Below, one piece after another: positions 7,979-15,312 of a stretch of DNA of 64,000 nt. Both the position numbers and the translations under genes were made by a program. Source of the DNA: Aestuariivita sp. (GTDB lineage: Bacteria; Pseudomonadota; Alphaproteobacteria; Rhodobacterales; Rhodobacteraceae); contig NZ_JAAWWD010000035.1 in assembly GCF_021404545.1 (NCBI RefSeq), forward strand, positions 62,001-126,000, read 5' to 3'. Below the pieces are notes generated by a model that did not search any database, had not been told where the DNA came from, and worked only from the letters and a program-made list of their open reading frames with translations. Positions within the stretch are counted from its first letter, which is position 1, and each line of letters starts with the position of its first letter.

Positions 7979-8401
7979 TCAGTGCAATTCATTCAAGAGC
8001 CGGATCAGCTCATGCGCCTTGCCGGGTCCAAGCCGGTCTTCGATTTCGCGGTCCTGTTCCTCGACCTCGCCCCGAATTTGCATCATCCGTTTTCGGCCCA
8101 GATCGGTCAGCAACAGGTTGATCTGCCGGTGATCGCGATGCGACACCTGCCTGTGGACAAGACCATCCAGCACCATACGATCGACAAGCTTGCTCAATGT
8201 TGGCGGGTTGATCAGCACGACCTTGGCAAGCTCTCCCATCCGCAAACGATCATCGTTTTCCAGCGTCTCCATGATCCGCCAGGCTTCGATCTGTAGTCCG
8301 TGTTTTTTAAGCCGCGCGGACAATGACGTATTCACCGAACGGTGGGCAGCGGCAAGGGCATAGCTAATCTTATTTGCAAACGAATTGTGAGAGCCTGTCA
8401 T
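7979..8401 (-). CDS. MarR-family transcriptional regulator (second copy)
   Basis: A 140-residue MarR regulator, related along its length to the one at 8-442. The recognition region is MGELAKVVLINPPTLSKLVD and the wing is HRDHRQINLLLTDLG. ATG 8401 is preferred over ATG 8422 because GGAG lies about 6 bases upstream of it on the minus strand. A good promoter (TTGATG, 17 bases, TAAAAT) overlaps the inverted repeat at 8425-8452, so it very probably represses itself. It is transcribed away from the AmiC-like gene and towards the end of the second dioxygenase gene. Confidence 0.9.
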   Translation of the reverse strand: MTGSHNSFANKISYALAAAHRSVNTSLSARLKKHGLQIEAWRIMETLENDDRLRMGELAKVVLINPPTLSKLVDRMVLDGLVHRQVSHRDHRQINLLLTDLGRKRMMQIRGEVEEQDREIEDRLGPGKAHELIRLLNELH

Positions 8402-8424
8402 TGGGTACTCCAAATAACGCATCG

Positions 8425-8452
8425 GTTGATTTTAGTTGACACGGAAATCAAC
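8425..8452. promoter_or_regulatory. Probable MarR operator in the divergent control region
   Basis: GTTGATTT (8425-8432) and AAATCAAC (8445-8452) are perfect 8-base inverted repeats around 12 bases. A further GTTGA half-site lies at 8435. The repeat covers the -10 and touches the -35 of the minus-strand marR promoter. Its size and position fit a MarR dimer site. Binding is inferred, not shown. Confidence 0.6.
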
Positions 8453-8457
8453 ATCAA
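8429..8457 (-). promoter_or_regulatory. Sigma70-like promoter of the second marR gene
   Basis: Read on the minus strand, TTGATG (8457-8452), a 17-base spacer and TAAAAT (8434-8429) form a near-consensus promoter. It lies 28 bases upstream of the start codon at 8401. The opposite strand carries a consensus -35 word TTGACA at 8436-8441, but I see no matching -10 for it. Confidence 0.55.
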
Positions 8458-8489
8458 TAGGAGTTATTGTAACCTTTGTTGCCAAAACG

Positions 8490-9629
8490 GTGACCCAAGT
8501 GACACATCCTTTTGGAGCCACGTTTCAGGTTCCAGCCGAACTGGACGACCTGATGGGCGGTTCCTTGGTCGCATCAAAGGAAGTCTATCGCGTCGCGCTG
8601 CTTATTCCGCTTTGCGGAGCGGCGGGTATTTGGGCGCCGTCTTGCATCTCAAGCGCACAAGTCGCCGTGGCAGAGTTGAATAATGGCGACGGAATACGGG
8701 GGCGTCGCGTCCAGCTTGTCATGATTGACGCGGCCCTTGAAGCCAGTCAGCCGATTGAGGACGTGATCAACGAGTTGATCGAAAGCCAACTCATTGATGC
8801 CATTGTCGGAATGCATATCAGCGCCGTGCGCCAAAGGCTGAGCAAGGTTGTCCGGCAACGCATTCCATACATCTATACGCCCCTTTACGAAGGAGGCGAA
8901 AACACACCCGGCCTGTTCGCCATCGGAGAAACGCCGGACAAGCAGCTTGGCCCCGCGATTCAATTGATACAGGAAAGATATGAACCCAAGAGCTGGGCGT
9001 TGATCGGCAATGACTATGTCTGGCCGCGCAGTTCGCATCTGTTTGCAAAGCGTATCTTGCGGGACCTGTCGGCGCGTATCGCACTTGAATGCTATCTGCC
9101 ATTCGGCCAGCTCGATATGGAGCCGGTCATCTCGGCGATCAAGCATTCCGAGGCAGAGGCGGTTCTGTTATCTCTGGTGGGACAGGATGCCGTGATCTTC
9201 AACCGGGCATTCGGGCAAAACGGGCTGCATACCAAGGCAGTGCGGCTTTCGTGTTCGATTGAAGAGAACAGCCTGCTGGCGTGCGGCGCGGCCAATCTTG
9301 AGCGTCTTTTTGTCGTGTCATCCTATTTCGGGGCACTCAAGACCGACGCAAATCTCGCCTTTAAGGAGAAGTACTATGGCCTGCACGGCGAACACGCGCC
9401 GGTGCTGAACGCCTTGGGTCAGTCGACCTATGAGGGGATGCATTATCTGGCGGGCCTTGTCTGGGATTACAGCGAATCATGGCGGCAAATGAACAGTCGC
9501 AACAATCAGGCCGTGAGCCACCGAAGTGGTCGCAAAAGCAATCAAGAGCACCGGTCGGATGATACTCCGATGTATCTTGCGCGTGCGGATGGGCTCCAGT
9601 TCTACATAGAAAAAGATTTAAAAACATAG
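8490..9629 (+). CDS. AmiC-like cytoplasmic ligand-binding protein (periplasmic-binding-protein fold)
   Basis: About 379 residues of the type I periplasmic binding fold found in AmiC, UrtA and Leu/Ile/Val-binding proteins. No signal peptide precedes the first strand (VYRVALLIPLCGAAGI), as in AmiC, the cytoplasmic amide sensor of Pseudomonas. AQVAVAELN and the YTPLYEGGE segment are typical. LYEGG also occurs in the transporter-associated binding protein at 11412-12632. No AmiR-type antiterminator is nearby; the divergent neighbour is a MarR regulator. The start is uncertain: GTG 8490 is given, with GTG 8499 and ATG 8553 as alternatives. TTG 8436 lies inside the presumed operator and is unlikely. 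The role as ligand sensor is inferred. Confidence 0.65.
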   Translation: MTQVTHPFGATFQVPAELDDLMGGSLVASKEVYRVALLIPLCGAAGIWAPSCISSAQVAVAELNNGDGIRGRRVQLVMIDAALEASQPIEDVINELIESQLIDAIVGMHISAVRQRLSKVVRQRIPYIYTPLYEGGENTPGLFAIGETPDKQLGPAIQLIQERYEPKSWALIGNDYVWPRSSHLFAKRILRDLSARIALECYLPFGQLDMEPVISAIKHSEAEAVLLSLVGQDAVIFNRAFGQNGLHTKAVRLSCSIEENSLLACGAANLERLFVVSSYFGALKTDANLAFKEKYYGLHGEHAPVLNALGQSTYEGMHYLAGLVWDYSESWRQMNSRNNQAVSHRSGRKSNQEHRSDDTPMYLARADGLQFYIEKDLKT

Positions 9630-9758
9630 ACTTGTGATATTTTAGTTTCCTTTTCAAAAATTTACTTGAAACCGAATGTATCTCTGCCACTCTAGGGGTC
9701 TCGGTGTTGGCAGTTGTGCGTCGCCGACATCCGAGCCGCATTTGGGGGAGGGAACACC

Positions 9759-11360
9759 TTGGTCTGGGCGACAGTCATCATTGTTTCACTGCTGGCAGCA
9801 GCCATCTGGATTTGGTTTCTCCAACGCTATTATGCCAAGGCAACATTGGACACCGCATTGGTGCGCACCGGTCTGGGCGGCCAAAAGGTGGTTCGCGATG
9901 GGGGCTGCCTTTCACTGCCTATCTTGCACCAGTTGCAGAAGGTATCGATGCAGACCGTACCATTAAAGGCCGCGCGCACAGGGCAGGACGCCGCGCTGAC
10001 CAAGGATCAGATCCGCGCGGATGTCGAAATGTCCTTTGAGCTTCGCGTCCGCCCGACACCTGAGGGGATCGCGACAGCGGCACAGGCACTGGGTCAGCGG
10101 GTCGCGCGCGGCGGAGATGCGGTTCAGGCCAGTCTGGAAGGCGCGCTGATCGACGCAATCCTGGCCGCCGCCGCCACACGCAGCCTGGATGAGATCCATT
10201 TCGACCGCACCGGATTTGCCACGGAGGTCTCCGACAGCATCGAAGAACAGGCCGCCCGTATTGGGTTAATGGTCGTATCTGGATCGCTGATCACGATCGA
10301 TCAAAGCGATCTGACTCAGATGAACGAAAACAACGTGTTTAATGCCAAAGGCATGCGGCGCTTGGCGGAACTGATTTCGGAAGAGCGCAAGGCGAGGGTG
10401 CTGGTGGAAACACAAAGCGAAATCGCCGTCCAGAAACACCGATTGACCCAACATCAAAGCCAGCTTGACCTCAAGCGCGCCGAGCGTGAGGCCGAGATCA
10501 ACCAGAGCGAGGAGCTTGACCGGCTTGAGGCCAACGCGCAATCGCGGGCCGAGCAGGCCCGGGCCGAGGCAGCGCTGTCGACCCAGAACGACAAGATCGA
10601 AAAAGACCGTCTGGCCAAGACCGCACAGGTCGAAAACGACGAGATGCTGCGGCGTACGGAAATGGCCGCCCTGCTCAAGCTGGAACAGGAAAAGATCGAC
10701 AACGACATCCGCCTGTCGAAAAAACGCGCCGAAGAATCCGCCGCCAAGGCCGCCGAGGAGGAGGCGCGCGTTCAGGTCATCCTGGCCGCCGAACGCGCGC
10801 AGGCCGAAAAGGATCGCGCGGTCGAGGCCCGCGAGCGCGAGATCGCAAAACTGCGCAAGGACAAGGAGATCGAGCTTGAGACCGCACAGGTCAAAAGCGA
10901 TGTCGAAACCCTGCTGGAAAAGGCCCGTGCCGAGGCCGCGGTCAAAACCACCCAAGCCGACGCCGAAAAGGCCAGGATGGAGGCCGAAGCGGCAGGCCGC
11001 TCGGCGCTCAACGCGGCTGAAAACACGCTCAGCGATGCGCTGATCCGGATGCGCCTGGAGGAGCGCAAGCTCGACCGGATGCCCGAGATCATGACCCAGA
11101 TGATGAAACCGGTGGAAAAGATCGACTCGATCCGCATCAACCACATCGGTGGCATTGGCGGCACGAACGCGGCAGGCGAAGGGGCAGACGGCGCATTCGG
11201 ATCGGCGATGGACCAGATCCTCGGGATGGCGGTGCGCCTGCCCGCGATGAAACAGATGGGAGAAGAGATCGGCCTGGATTTCGACGCGAACCTGGCCGGA
11301 CGGACGGCGGATTATGCCAACAGGATAAAATCAAAGGGCACGCCCGACAAAAAAGACTGA
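9759..11360 (+). CDS. SPFH/band-7 (flotillin-like) membrane protein
   Basis: A 533-residue protein with one N-terminal membrane helix (VWATVIIVSLLAAAIWIWFL), then an SPFH/band-7 domain to about residue 200. A long coiled coil rich in Glu, Ala, Lys and Arg follows (about 215-440), and a Gly/Ala-rich tail ends the protein. This is the layout of flotillin/YqiK-like proteins that oligomerise on membranes and organise microdomains. The start is set at TTG 9759 because GGGGGAGGG ends 6 bases before it and the membrane helix begins at once; the frame is open upstream to 9714. It stands 51 bases before the binding-protein gene of the ABC importer. It is not a usual partner of such importers, so a functional link is only suggested by position. 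Confidence 0.8.
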   Translation: MVWATVIIVSLLAAAIWIWFLQRYYAKATLDTALVRTGLGGQKVVRDGGCLSLPILHQLQKVSMQTVPLKAARTGQDAALTKDQIRADVEMSFELRVRPTPEGIATAAQALGQRVARGGDAVQASLEGALIDAILAAAATRSLDEIHFDRTGFATEVSDSIEEQAARIGLMVVSGSLITIDQSDLTQMNENNVFNAKGMRRLAELISEERKARVLVETQSEIAVQKHRLTQHQSQLDLKRAEREAEINQSEELDRLEANAQSRAEQARAEAALSTQNDKIEKDRLAKTAQVENDEMLRRTEMAALLKLEQEKIDNDIRLSKKRAEESAAKAAEEEARVQVILAAERAQAEKDRAVEAREREIAKLRKDKEIELETAQVKSDVETLLEKARAEAAVKTTQADAEKARMEAEAAGRSALNAAENTLSDALIRMRLEERKLDRMPEIMTQMMKPVEKIDSIRINHIGGIGGTNAAGEGADGAFGSAMDQILGMAVRLPAMKQMGEEIGLDFDANLAGRTADYANRIKSKGTPDKKD

Positions 11361-11411
11361 TCCCCGATCAGACACAACAAAACCCAACACCCAACCAGCG
11401 GAGGACATCTC

Positions 11412-12632
11412 ATGTCTCTGAACAGGAGAGAATTACTTGGCGGAACGGCGGCCTTCACAGCGGCGATGATGGTGCCACAGGTCACTCTGGCGGCCGATAC
11501 AATCAAACTGGGCTCGATCCTTGATGCATCCGGGATTTTCGATGCCTATGGACGGCCGATGGACATGGCCACGCGGCTGGCCGTCAGCGAGATCAATGCG
11601 GCGGGCGGTCTTTTGGGCCGCGAGGTCGAAGTGATTGCCTATGACACCCAGTCCGACATGGCGCTTTATTCGCAATTCGGCCAGCAACTGACCCGGCAGG
11701 ATCAGGTAGACGTGGTGCATGGCGGCATCCTGTCTGCCTCGCGCGAGGCGATCCGGCAGACCATGCGCCGGTCTCAAACCCCCTATTTCTACAATGTGCT
11801 TTACGAGGGCGGGGTGTGTGATCGCAACATCTTTATCAATGGTGTGACGCCGGCTCAGCAGGTCGAGGCGCTGGTGCCCTACGCGATGGGCCAATCCGGA
11901 CCCAGGGTCTATATCTTGGCGGCGGATTACAACTATGGTCAGATCACCGCGCGCTGGATCCAGAAATTCGTGGCCGACAACGGTGGCGAAACCGTCGGCG
12001 TTGATTTCTTCCCGCTCGATGTCAGCGACTTTGGCGCAACCATTGCCAGCATTCAGACGGCCTCCCCCGATCTGATCATGGCGCCGCTCGTGGGCGGGGC
12101 GCATCTGTCGTTCTTCCGTCAATGGGCCGCCGCAGGCATGAAAGACCGGATCCCCATGGCATCGACCACGTTGGGGGTGGGCAACGAACACAAGGTGCTG
12201 ACCGCCGATGAGGGCAACGGCATCATGGTCGCCTATAACTACAGCCAGGAGCTCGACACACCCGCCAATATCGCGTTCAAGGAACGTTGGGCCGCCGCCT
12301 ATGGCGACAGTTCGGCCATTCATGAATTGGCCGTGTCGAACTATCAGGGCGTCATGACTTGGGCCGAGGCCGTGCGGCAGGCCGGATCGGTCGAGCGCGA
12401 GCCGTTGATCGAGGCCATGCAATCGGGACTGTCGATTGACGGGCCCGCAGGCAAGATAACGGTGGATCCCCAGACCCATCACGCCATTCTCGATGTGCAT
12501 CTGATGGCGTTCGAGAACCAGGGCATGAAGGTGATCGAGACGCTGCCGCAGCGCCAGCCGATCGACACCCAGGCCGTTTGCGATCTCCAGGCCAACCCGG
12601 ACGACAATACGCAATACGAGATCGAGATCTGA
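11412..12632 (+). CDS. ABC importer substrate-binding protein (branched-chain amino acid / urea / amide type)
   Basis: A 406-residue type I periplasmic binding protein of the UrtA/FmdD/AmiC-like group. The N-terminus NRRELLGGTAAFTAAMM ending in LAAD looks like a twin-arginine signal with a cleavage site near residue 28. TIKLGSILDASGIFDAYGRP and MATRLAVSEINAAGGLLGRE are the characteristic first strand and helix. GGAGG lies 6-10 bases before the ATG. It heads a five-gene importer operon whose last ATPase is fused to an amidase, which favours an amide or another nitrogen compound as ligand over leucine or valine. A terminator-like hairpin follows the gene. Confidence 0.85.
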   Translation: MSLNRRELLGGTAAFTAAMMVPQVTLAADTIKLGSILDASGIFDAYGRPMDMATRLAVSEINAAGGLLGREVEVIAYDTQSDMALYSQFGQQLTRQDQVDVVHGGILSASREAIRQTMRRSQTPYFYNVLYEGGVCDRNIFINGVTPAQQVEALVPYAMGQSGPRVYILAADYNYGQITARWIQKFVADNGGETVGVDFFPLDVSDFGATIASIQTASPDLIMAPLVGGAHLSFFRQWAAAGMKDRIPMASTTLGVGNEHKVLTADEGNGIMVAYNYSQELDTPANIAFKERWAAAYGDSSAIHELAVSNYQGVMTWAEAVRQAGSVEREPLIEAMQSGLSIDGPAGKITVDPQTHHAILDVHLMAFENQGMKVIETLPQRQPIDTQAVCDLQANPDDNTQYEIEI

Positions 12633-12645
12633 TACCTCCCTGACT

Positions 12646-12685
12646 GGGTGGGCGGCGCGGTCCGCTCACCCGCCTCTTTTTCTTT
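12646..12685 (+). terminator. Rho-independent terminator / attenuator between binding-protein and permease genes
   Basis: GGGTGGGCGG (12646-12655) and CCGCTCACCC (12662-12671) form a 10-bp stem with one G-U pair and a 6-base loop. The T-rich run CTCTTTTTCTTT (12674-12685) follows. Its place just after the binding-protein gene suggests partial termination, giving more binding protein than permease. The permease start lies only about 20 bases downstream, so read-through must be how the rest is expressed unless a promoter is hidden. Confidence 0.7.
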
Positions 12686-12705
12686 GAGATTTGGTGACTG
12701 CGACT

Positions 12706-13572
12706 ATGGATCTGACCTTCGTCATTCTTGTTGAGATGCTCTATGCGGTGGCCTCCCTGATTCTGATCAGCGCCGGGCTGGCCGTGGTCTTTGGCATGAT
12801 GAAAGTCATCAACCTGGCCCATGGGGAGTTCATGATGATGGGCGGCTATGCCACCATCACGGCGGTCAATCTGGGCGTGAACATCTTTGTAGCGATGCTG
12901 ATCGTGGCACCGCTGGTGGTGGGACTGATCGGGTTGGTCGTAGAGCGGCTGGTCATTCGGCACCTTTACGGGCGGCTCGTCGACACGATGCTGGCAACCT
13001 GGGGCCTAAGCCTGTTTTTCATCGGGATGGTGACGCTGATTTTCGGCAATACCACCACCGGGATTTCCACACCGATTCCGGGCTTTACAGTCGGCAATTA
13101 TCAGGTCAACGGATACAACTTCTTTATCATCCTGGTGTCCATCGCCCTGCTGATCGTGATGCTGGCGGTGCTCAAGGCCACCCGCGCGGGCCTGATAGCC
13201 CGCGGAACCATGCAACGCTCCGATATGGCCGCTGCCTTGGGATACAGTCCCGACCGCATCTATATGGCGACGTTCTTTTGCGGCTCTGCCATTGCCGGGC
13301 TGGCGGGCGCGGTGCTCGCGCCTTTGGTCGGGCTCGTCCCAACATCCGGCGGCGCGTACATTGCCAAGGCCTTTATCACCGTGATCGCGGGCGGCCCGTC
13401 ACTGATCGCGGGGCTGATCAGCTCATCCACGCTTTTCGGGCTGGTGAGCCAGTTCTTTACCTTCGCAATTTCGCCCGTGATCGGCGAAGTGGCCCTTCTG
13501 GTGGCCGCCGTTGTCCTTCTGCGCCTCTTGCCGCAGGGCGTGACCGGCAAGTTCTTCAAGGGCAAACTATGA
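12706..13572 (+). CDS. ABC importer inner-membrane permease, LivH/UrtB type
   Basis: A very hydrophobic 288-residue permease of the branched-chain-amino-acid/urea family. VVFGMMKVINLAHGEFMMMG (about residues 24-43) is the family hallmark, and GLISSSTLFGLVSQFF lies near the end. It pairs with the LivM-type permease downstream. ATG 12706 fits the usual start of the family; GTG 12691 is an in-frame alternative. Its stop overlaps the next start by 4 bases (ATGA). It forms half of the membrane channel for the ligand delivered by the protein at 11412. Confidence 0.85.
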   Translation: MDLTFVILVEMLYAVASLILISAGLAVVFGMMKVINLAHGEFMMMGGYATITAVNLGVNIFVAMLIVAPLVVGLIGLVVERLVIRHLYGRLVDTMLATWGLSLFFIGMVTLIFGNTTTGISTPIPGFTVGNYQVNGYNFFIILVSIALLIVMLAVLKATRAGLIARGTMQRSDMAAALGYSPDRIYMATFFCGSAIAGLAGAVLAPLVGLVPTSGGAYIAKAFITVIAGGPSLIAGLISSSTLFGLVSQFFTFAISPVIGEVALLVAAVVLLRLLPQGVTGKFFKGKL

Positions 13573-14603
13573 TAAAGACGTCCGCCACGCGCGACGTTGT
13601 CACCACCCTTGTGGTGGCGGCCCTGCTGATCACGATCATGCCGCAACTGATCGGCACCTACACGCTGACGGTGCTGGTGGTCTACGGAATGCTGGGGCTC
13701 AGCCTGGGCCTGATCTGGGGGTTTGGCGGGATCTTGTGTTTCGGCCAGGCCGCCTATTTCGGTCTGGGCGCCTACACCTATGCCATCGCGGCGGTCAATT
13801 TCGGAGAAAGCACGCTGCCGATGCTGCTGGCCGTGCTGGTGCCGGCGCTCTTTGCCGCGATCCTTGGGGCGATGATGTTCTATGGGCGGCTCACGGATGT
13901 ATATCTGGGGGTGATCACCCTGGTGGTGACGCTGATCCTGTTCAAGTTCATCAACTCCACCGCTGGCCCGCAATACAAGATCGGCGATGCGCGCCTGGGC
14001 GGGTTCAATGGCATTCCTGGATTTCAGACCCTGAATGTGCCCGGCAGGCCCAATGACTATATCTGGGGGGATGCGTATTTCTATTTCTGCGCGATTGCGC
14101 TGGTGATTGTCTATCTGCTGGTCACCTGGCTGTTGCGCTCCAGCTTTGGCCGGATCGCCGTGGGCATCCGCGAGAACGAGACGCGCATTGCACTGATGGG
14201 GTACGATGTGGCGGCGCGCAAGACCGTGCTCTTTGCGATAGGGGCCGCGATCGCGGGGCTGTCGGGCGCGCTCTTCGCCAACTGGGCCGAGATCGTGACG
14301 CCGGGCCTTTTCTCTCTGGGTCAATCGGCCGAGATCATCATCTGGTGTATCGTGGGCGGTCTGGGCACCCGGTTCGGCCCGGTGATCGGGGCTGCGGGGC
14401 TGGCCTATCTCAAATTCCTGCTGGGCCAGCAATCCATGATCGACAACACGCTGATCATCGGCCTGATCCTGGTGTTTTTCGTGTTGTTCCTGCCCAAGGG
14501 CATTCTGCCTGCCGTCACCGATATCTGGCGCGTCAGTTTCGGACGGCGCAAACGGCGCGGCGCGCGGACAAGACGGGGACGCGGGGGGCGCCAGCATGGC
14601 TGA
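13569..14603 (+). CDS. ABC importer inner-membrane permease, LivM/UrtC type
   Basis: A 344-residue permease with about eight to ten hydrophobic segments. GMLGLSLGLIWGFGGILCFGQAAYFGLGAY is the conserved core of LivM-type proteins, and the coupling loop GIRENETRIALMGYDV contacts the ATPases. The start at 13569 is fixed by ATGA overlap with the previous gene; the frame is open far upstream, but that part runs inside the LivH-type gene. The C-terminus is Arg/Gly-rich (RRKRRGARTRRGRGGRQ). It overlaps the next gene by 8 bases. Confidence 0.85.
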   Translation: MIKTSATRDVVTTLVVAALLITIMPQLIGTYTLTVLVVYGMLGLSLGLIWGFGGILCFGQAAYFGLGAYTYAIAAVNFGESTLPMLLAVLVPALFAAILGAMMFYGRLTDVYLGVITLVVTLILFKFINSTAGPQYKIGDARLGGFNGIPGFQTLNVPGRPNDYIWGDAYFYFCAIALVIVYLLVTWLLRSSFGRIAVGIRENETRIALMGYDVAARKTVLFAIGAAIAGLSGALFANWAEIVTPGLFSLGQSAEIIIWCIVGGLGTRFGPVIGAAGLAYLKFLLGQQSMIDNTLIIGLILVFFVLFLPKGILPAVTDIWRVSFGRRKRRGARTRRGRGGRQHG

Positions 14604-15312
14604 AACCGTGCTTGAAACCCATGGCCTGACGATGCGCTTTGGCGGCGTCGTGGCCAGCGATCATGTCGATTTCCGGCTGGAAGCGCGCGAGTTGCGCTGC
14701 CTGATCGGCCCAAACGGTGCGGGCAAATCGACGTTTTTCAAATGCATCAGCGGGCTTTTGACCCCCACCAGCGGCCATGTGTTCATGCGCGGCGAGGAAG
14801 TGACGGGATGGATGCCGCACCAGATCGCCAGCCTTGGCGTCGGGATCAAGACCCAGACCCCCAATGTCATGGACCAGCTTGACGTGTTCGAAAACATCTG
14901 GCTGGCCGCGCGGCGGTTTCACGATGTGGCCGAAGCCAACCGCAAAGCCGAGGATGTGATCGACCGCCTGGCTCTTGGTCCCATTGCGCGCACCAATCTG
15001 GGTGAGCTGGCCCATGGCGAACGCCAGCGGGTCGAGCTGGGCCTGGTGACGGTGGGCGATCCCTGGCTGGTGCTGCTCGATGAGCCCGCGGCGGGGATGA
15101 GCGCGCAGGATGTCGAGCGCATGACCGATATCATCCATGAGCTGACCCGTACCGCGGCGGTGGTGATTGTCGAACATGACATGCAGTTCATCCGTTCCAT
15201 CGCACAGAAAGTCACGGTGTTTCACCAGGGGGCTGTTCTGATGGAGGATCACGTGGATGCGGTTATGTCCGATCCGACGGTGCGGAATGTTTATCTGGGG
15301 AAAAAGGCGTGA
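14596..15312 (+). CDS. ABC importer ATPase, LivG/UrtD type
   Basis: A 238-residue ATP-binding subunit. Walker A is GPNGAGKST (about residues 36-44), the signature region is LAHGERQRVELG (LAHGE replacing LSGGQ, as is common in LivG/UrtD proteins), Walker B is WLVLLDEP and the switch histidine is in VIVEHDMQF. It overlaps the next gene by 4 bases. It should pair with the ATPase half of the fusion protein encoded downstream. Confidence 0.88.
   Translation: MAETVLETHGLTMRFGGVVASDHVDFRLEARELRCLIGPNGAGKSTFFKCISGLLTPTSGHVFMRGEEVTGWMPHQIASLGVGIKTQTPNVMDQLDVFENIWLAARRFHDVAEANRKAEDVIDRLALGPIARTNLGELAHGERQRVELGLVTVGDPWLVLLDEPAAGMSAQDVERMTDIIHELTRTAAVVIVEHDMQFIRSIAQKVTVFHQGAVLMEDHVDAVMSDPTVRNVYLGKKA

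Noticed and set aside
8436-8489. TTG 8436 as start of the AmiC-like gene
   Set aside because: It falls inside the inverted repeat and consensus -35 word of the divergent control region, and has no ribosome-binding site.
10266-11144. Leu/Gly/Phe-rich minus-strand frame of 292 codons
   Set aside because: Antisense of the coiled-coil region of the SPFH gene; the bias comes from Glu/Ala/Lys codons on the other strand.
13260-14597. Open frame of 445 codons on the minus strand
   Set aside because: It mirrors the permease genes and reads as Asp/His/Gln-rich nonsense typical of antisense frames in this genome.
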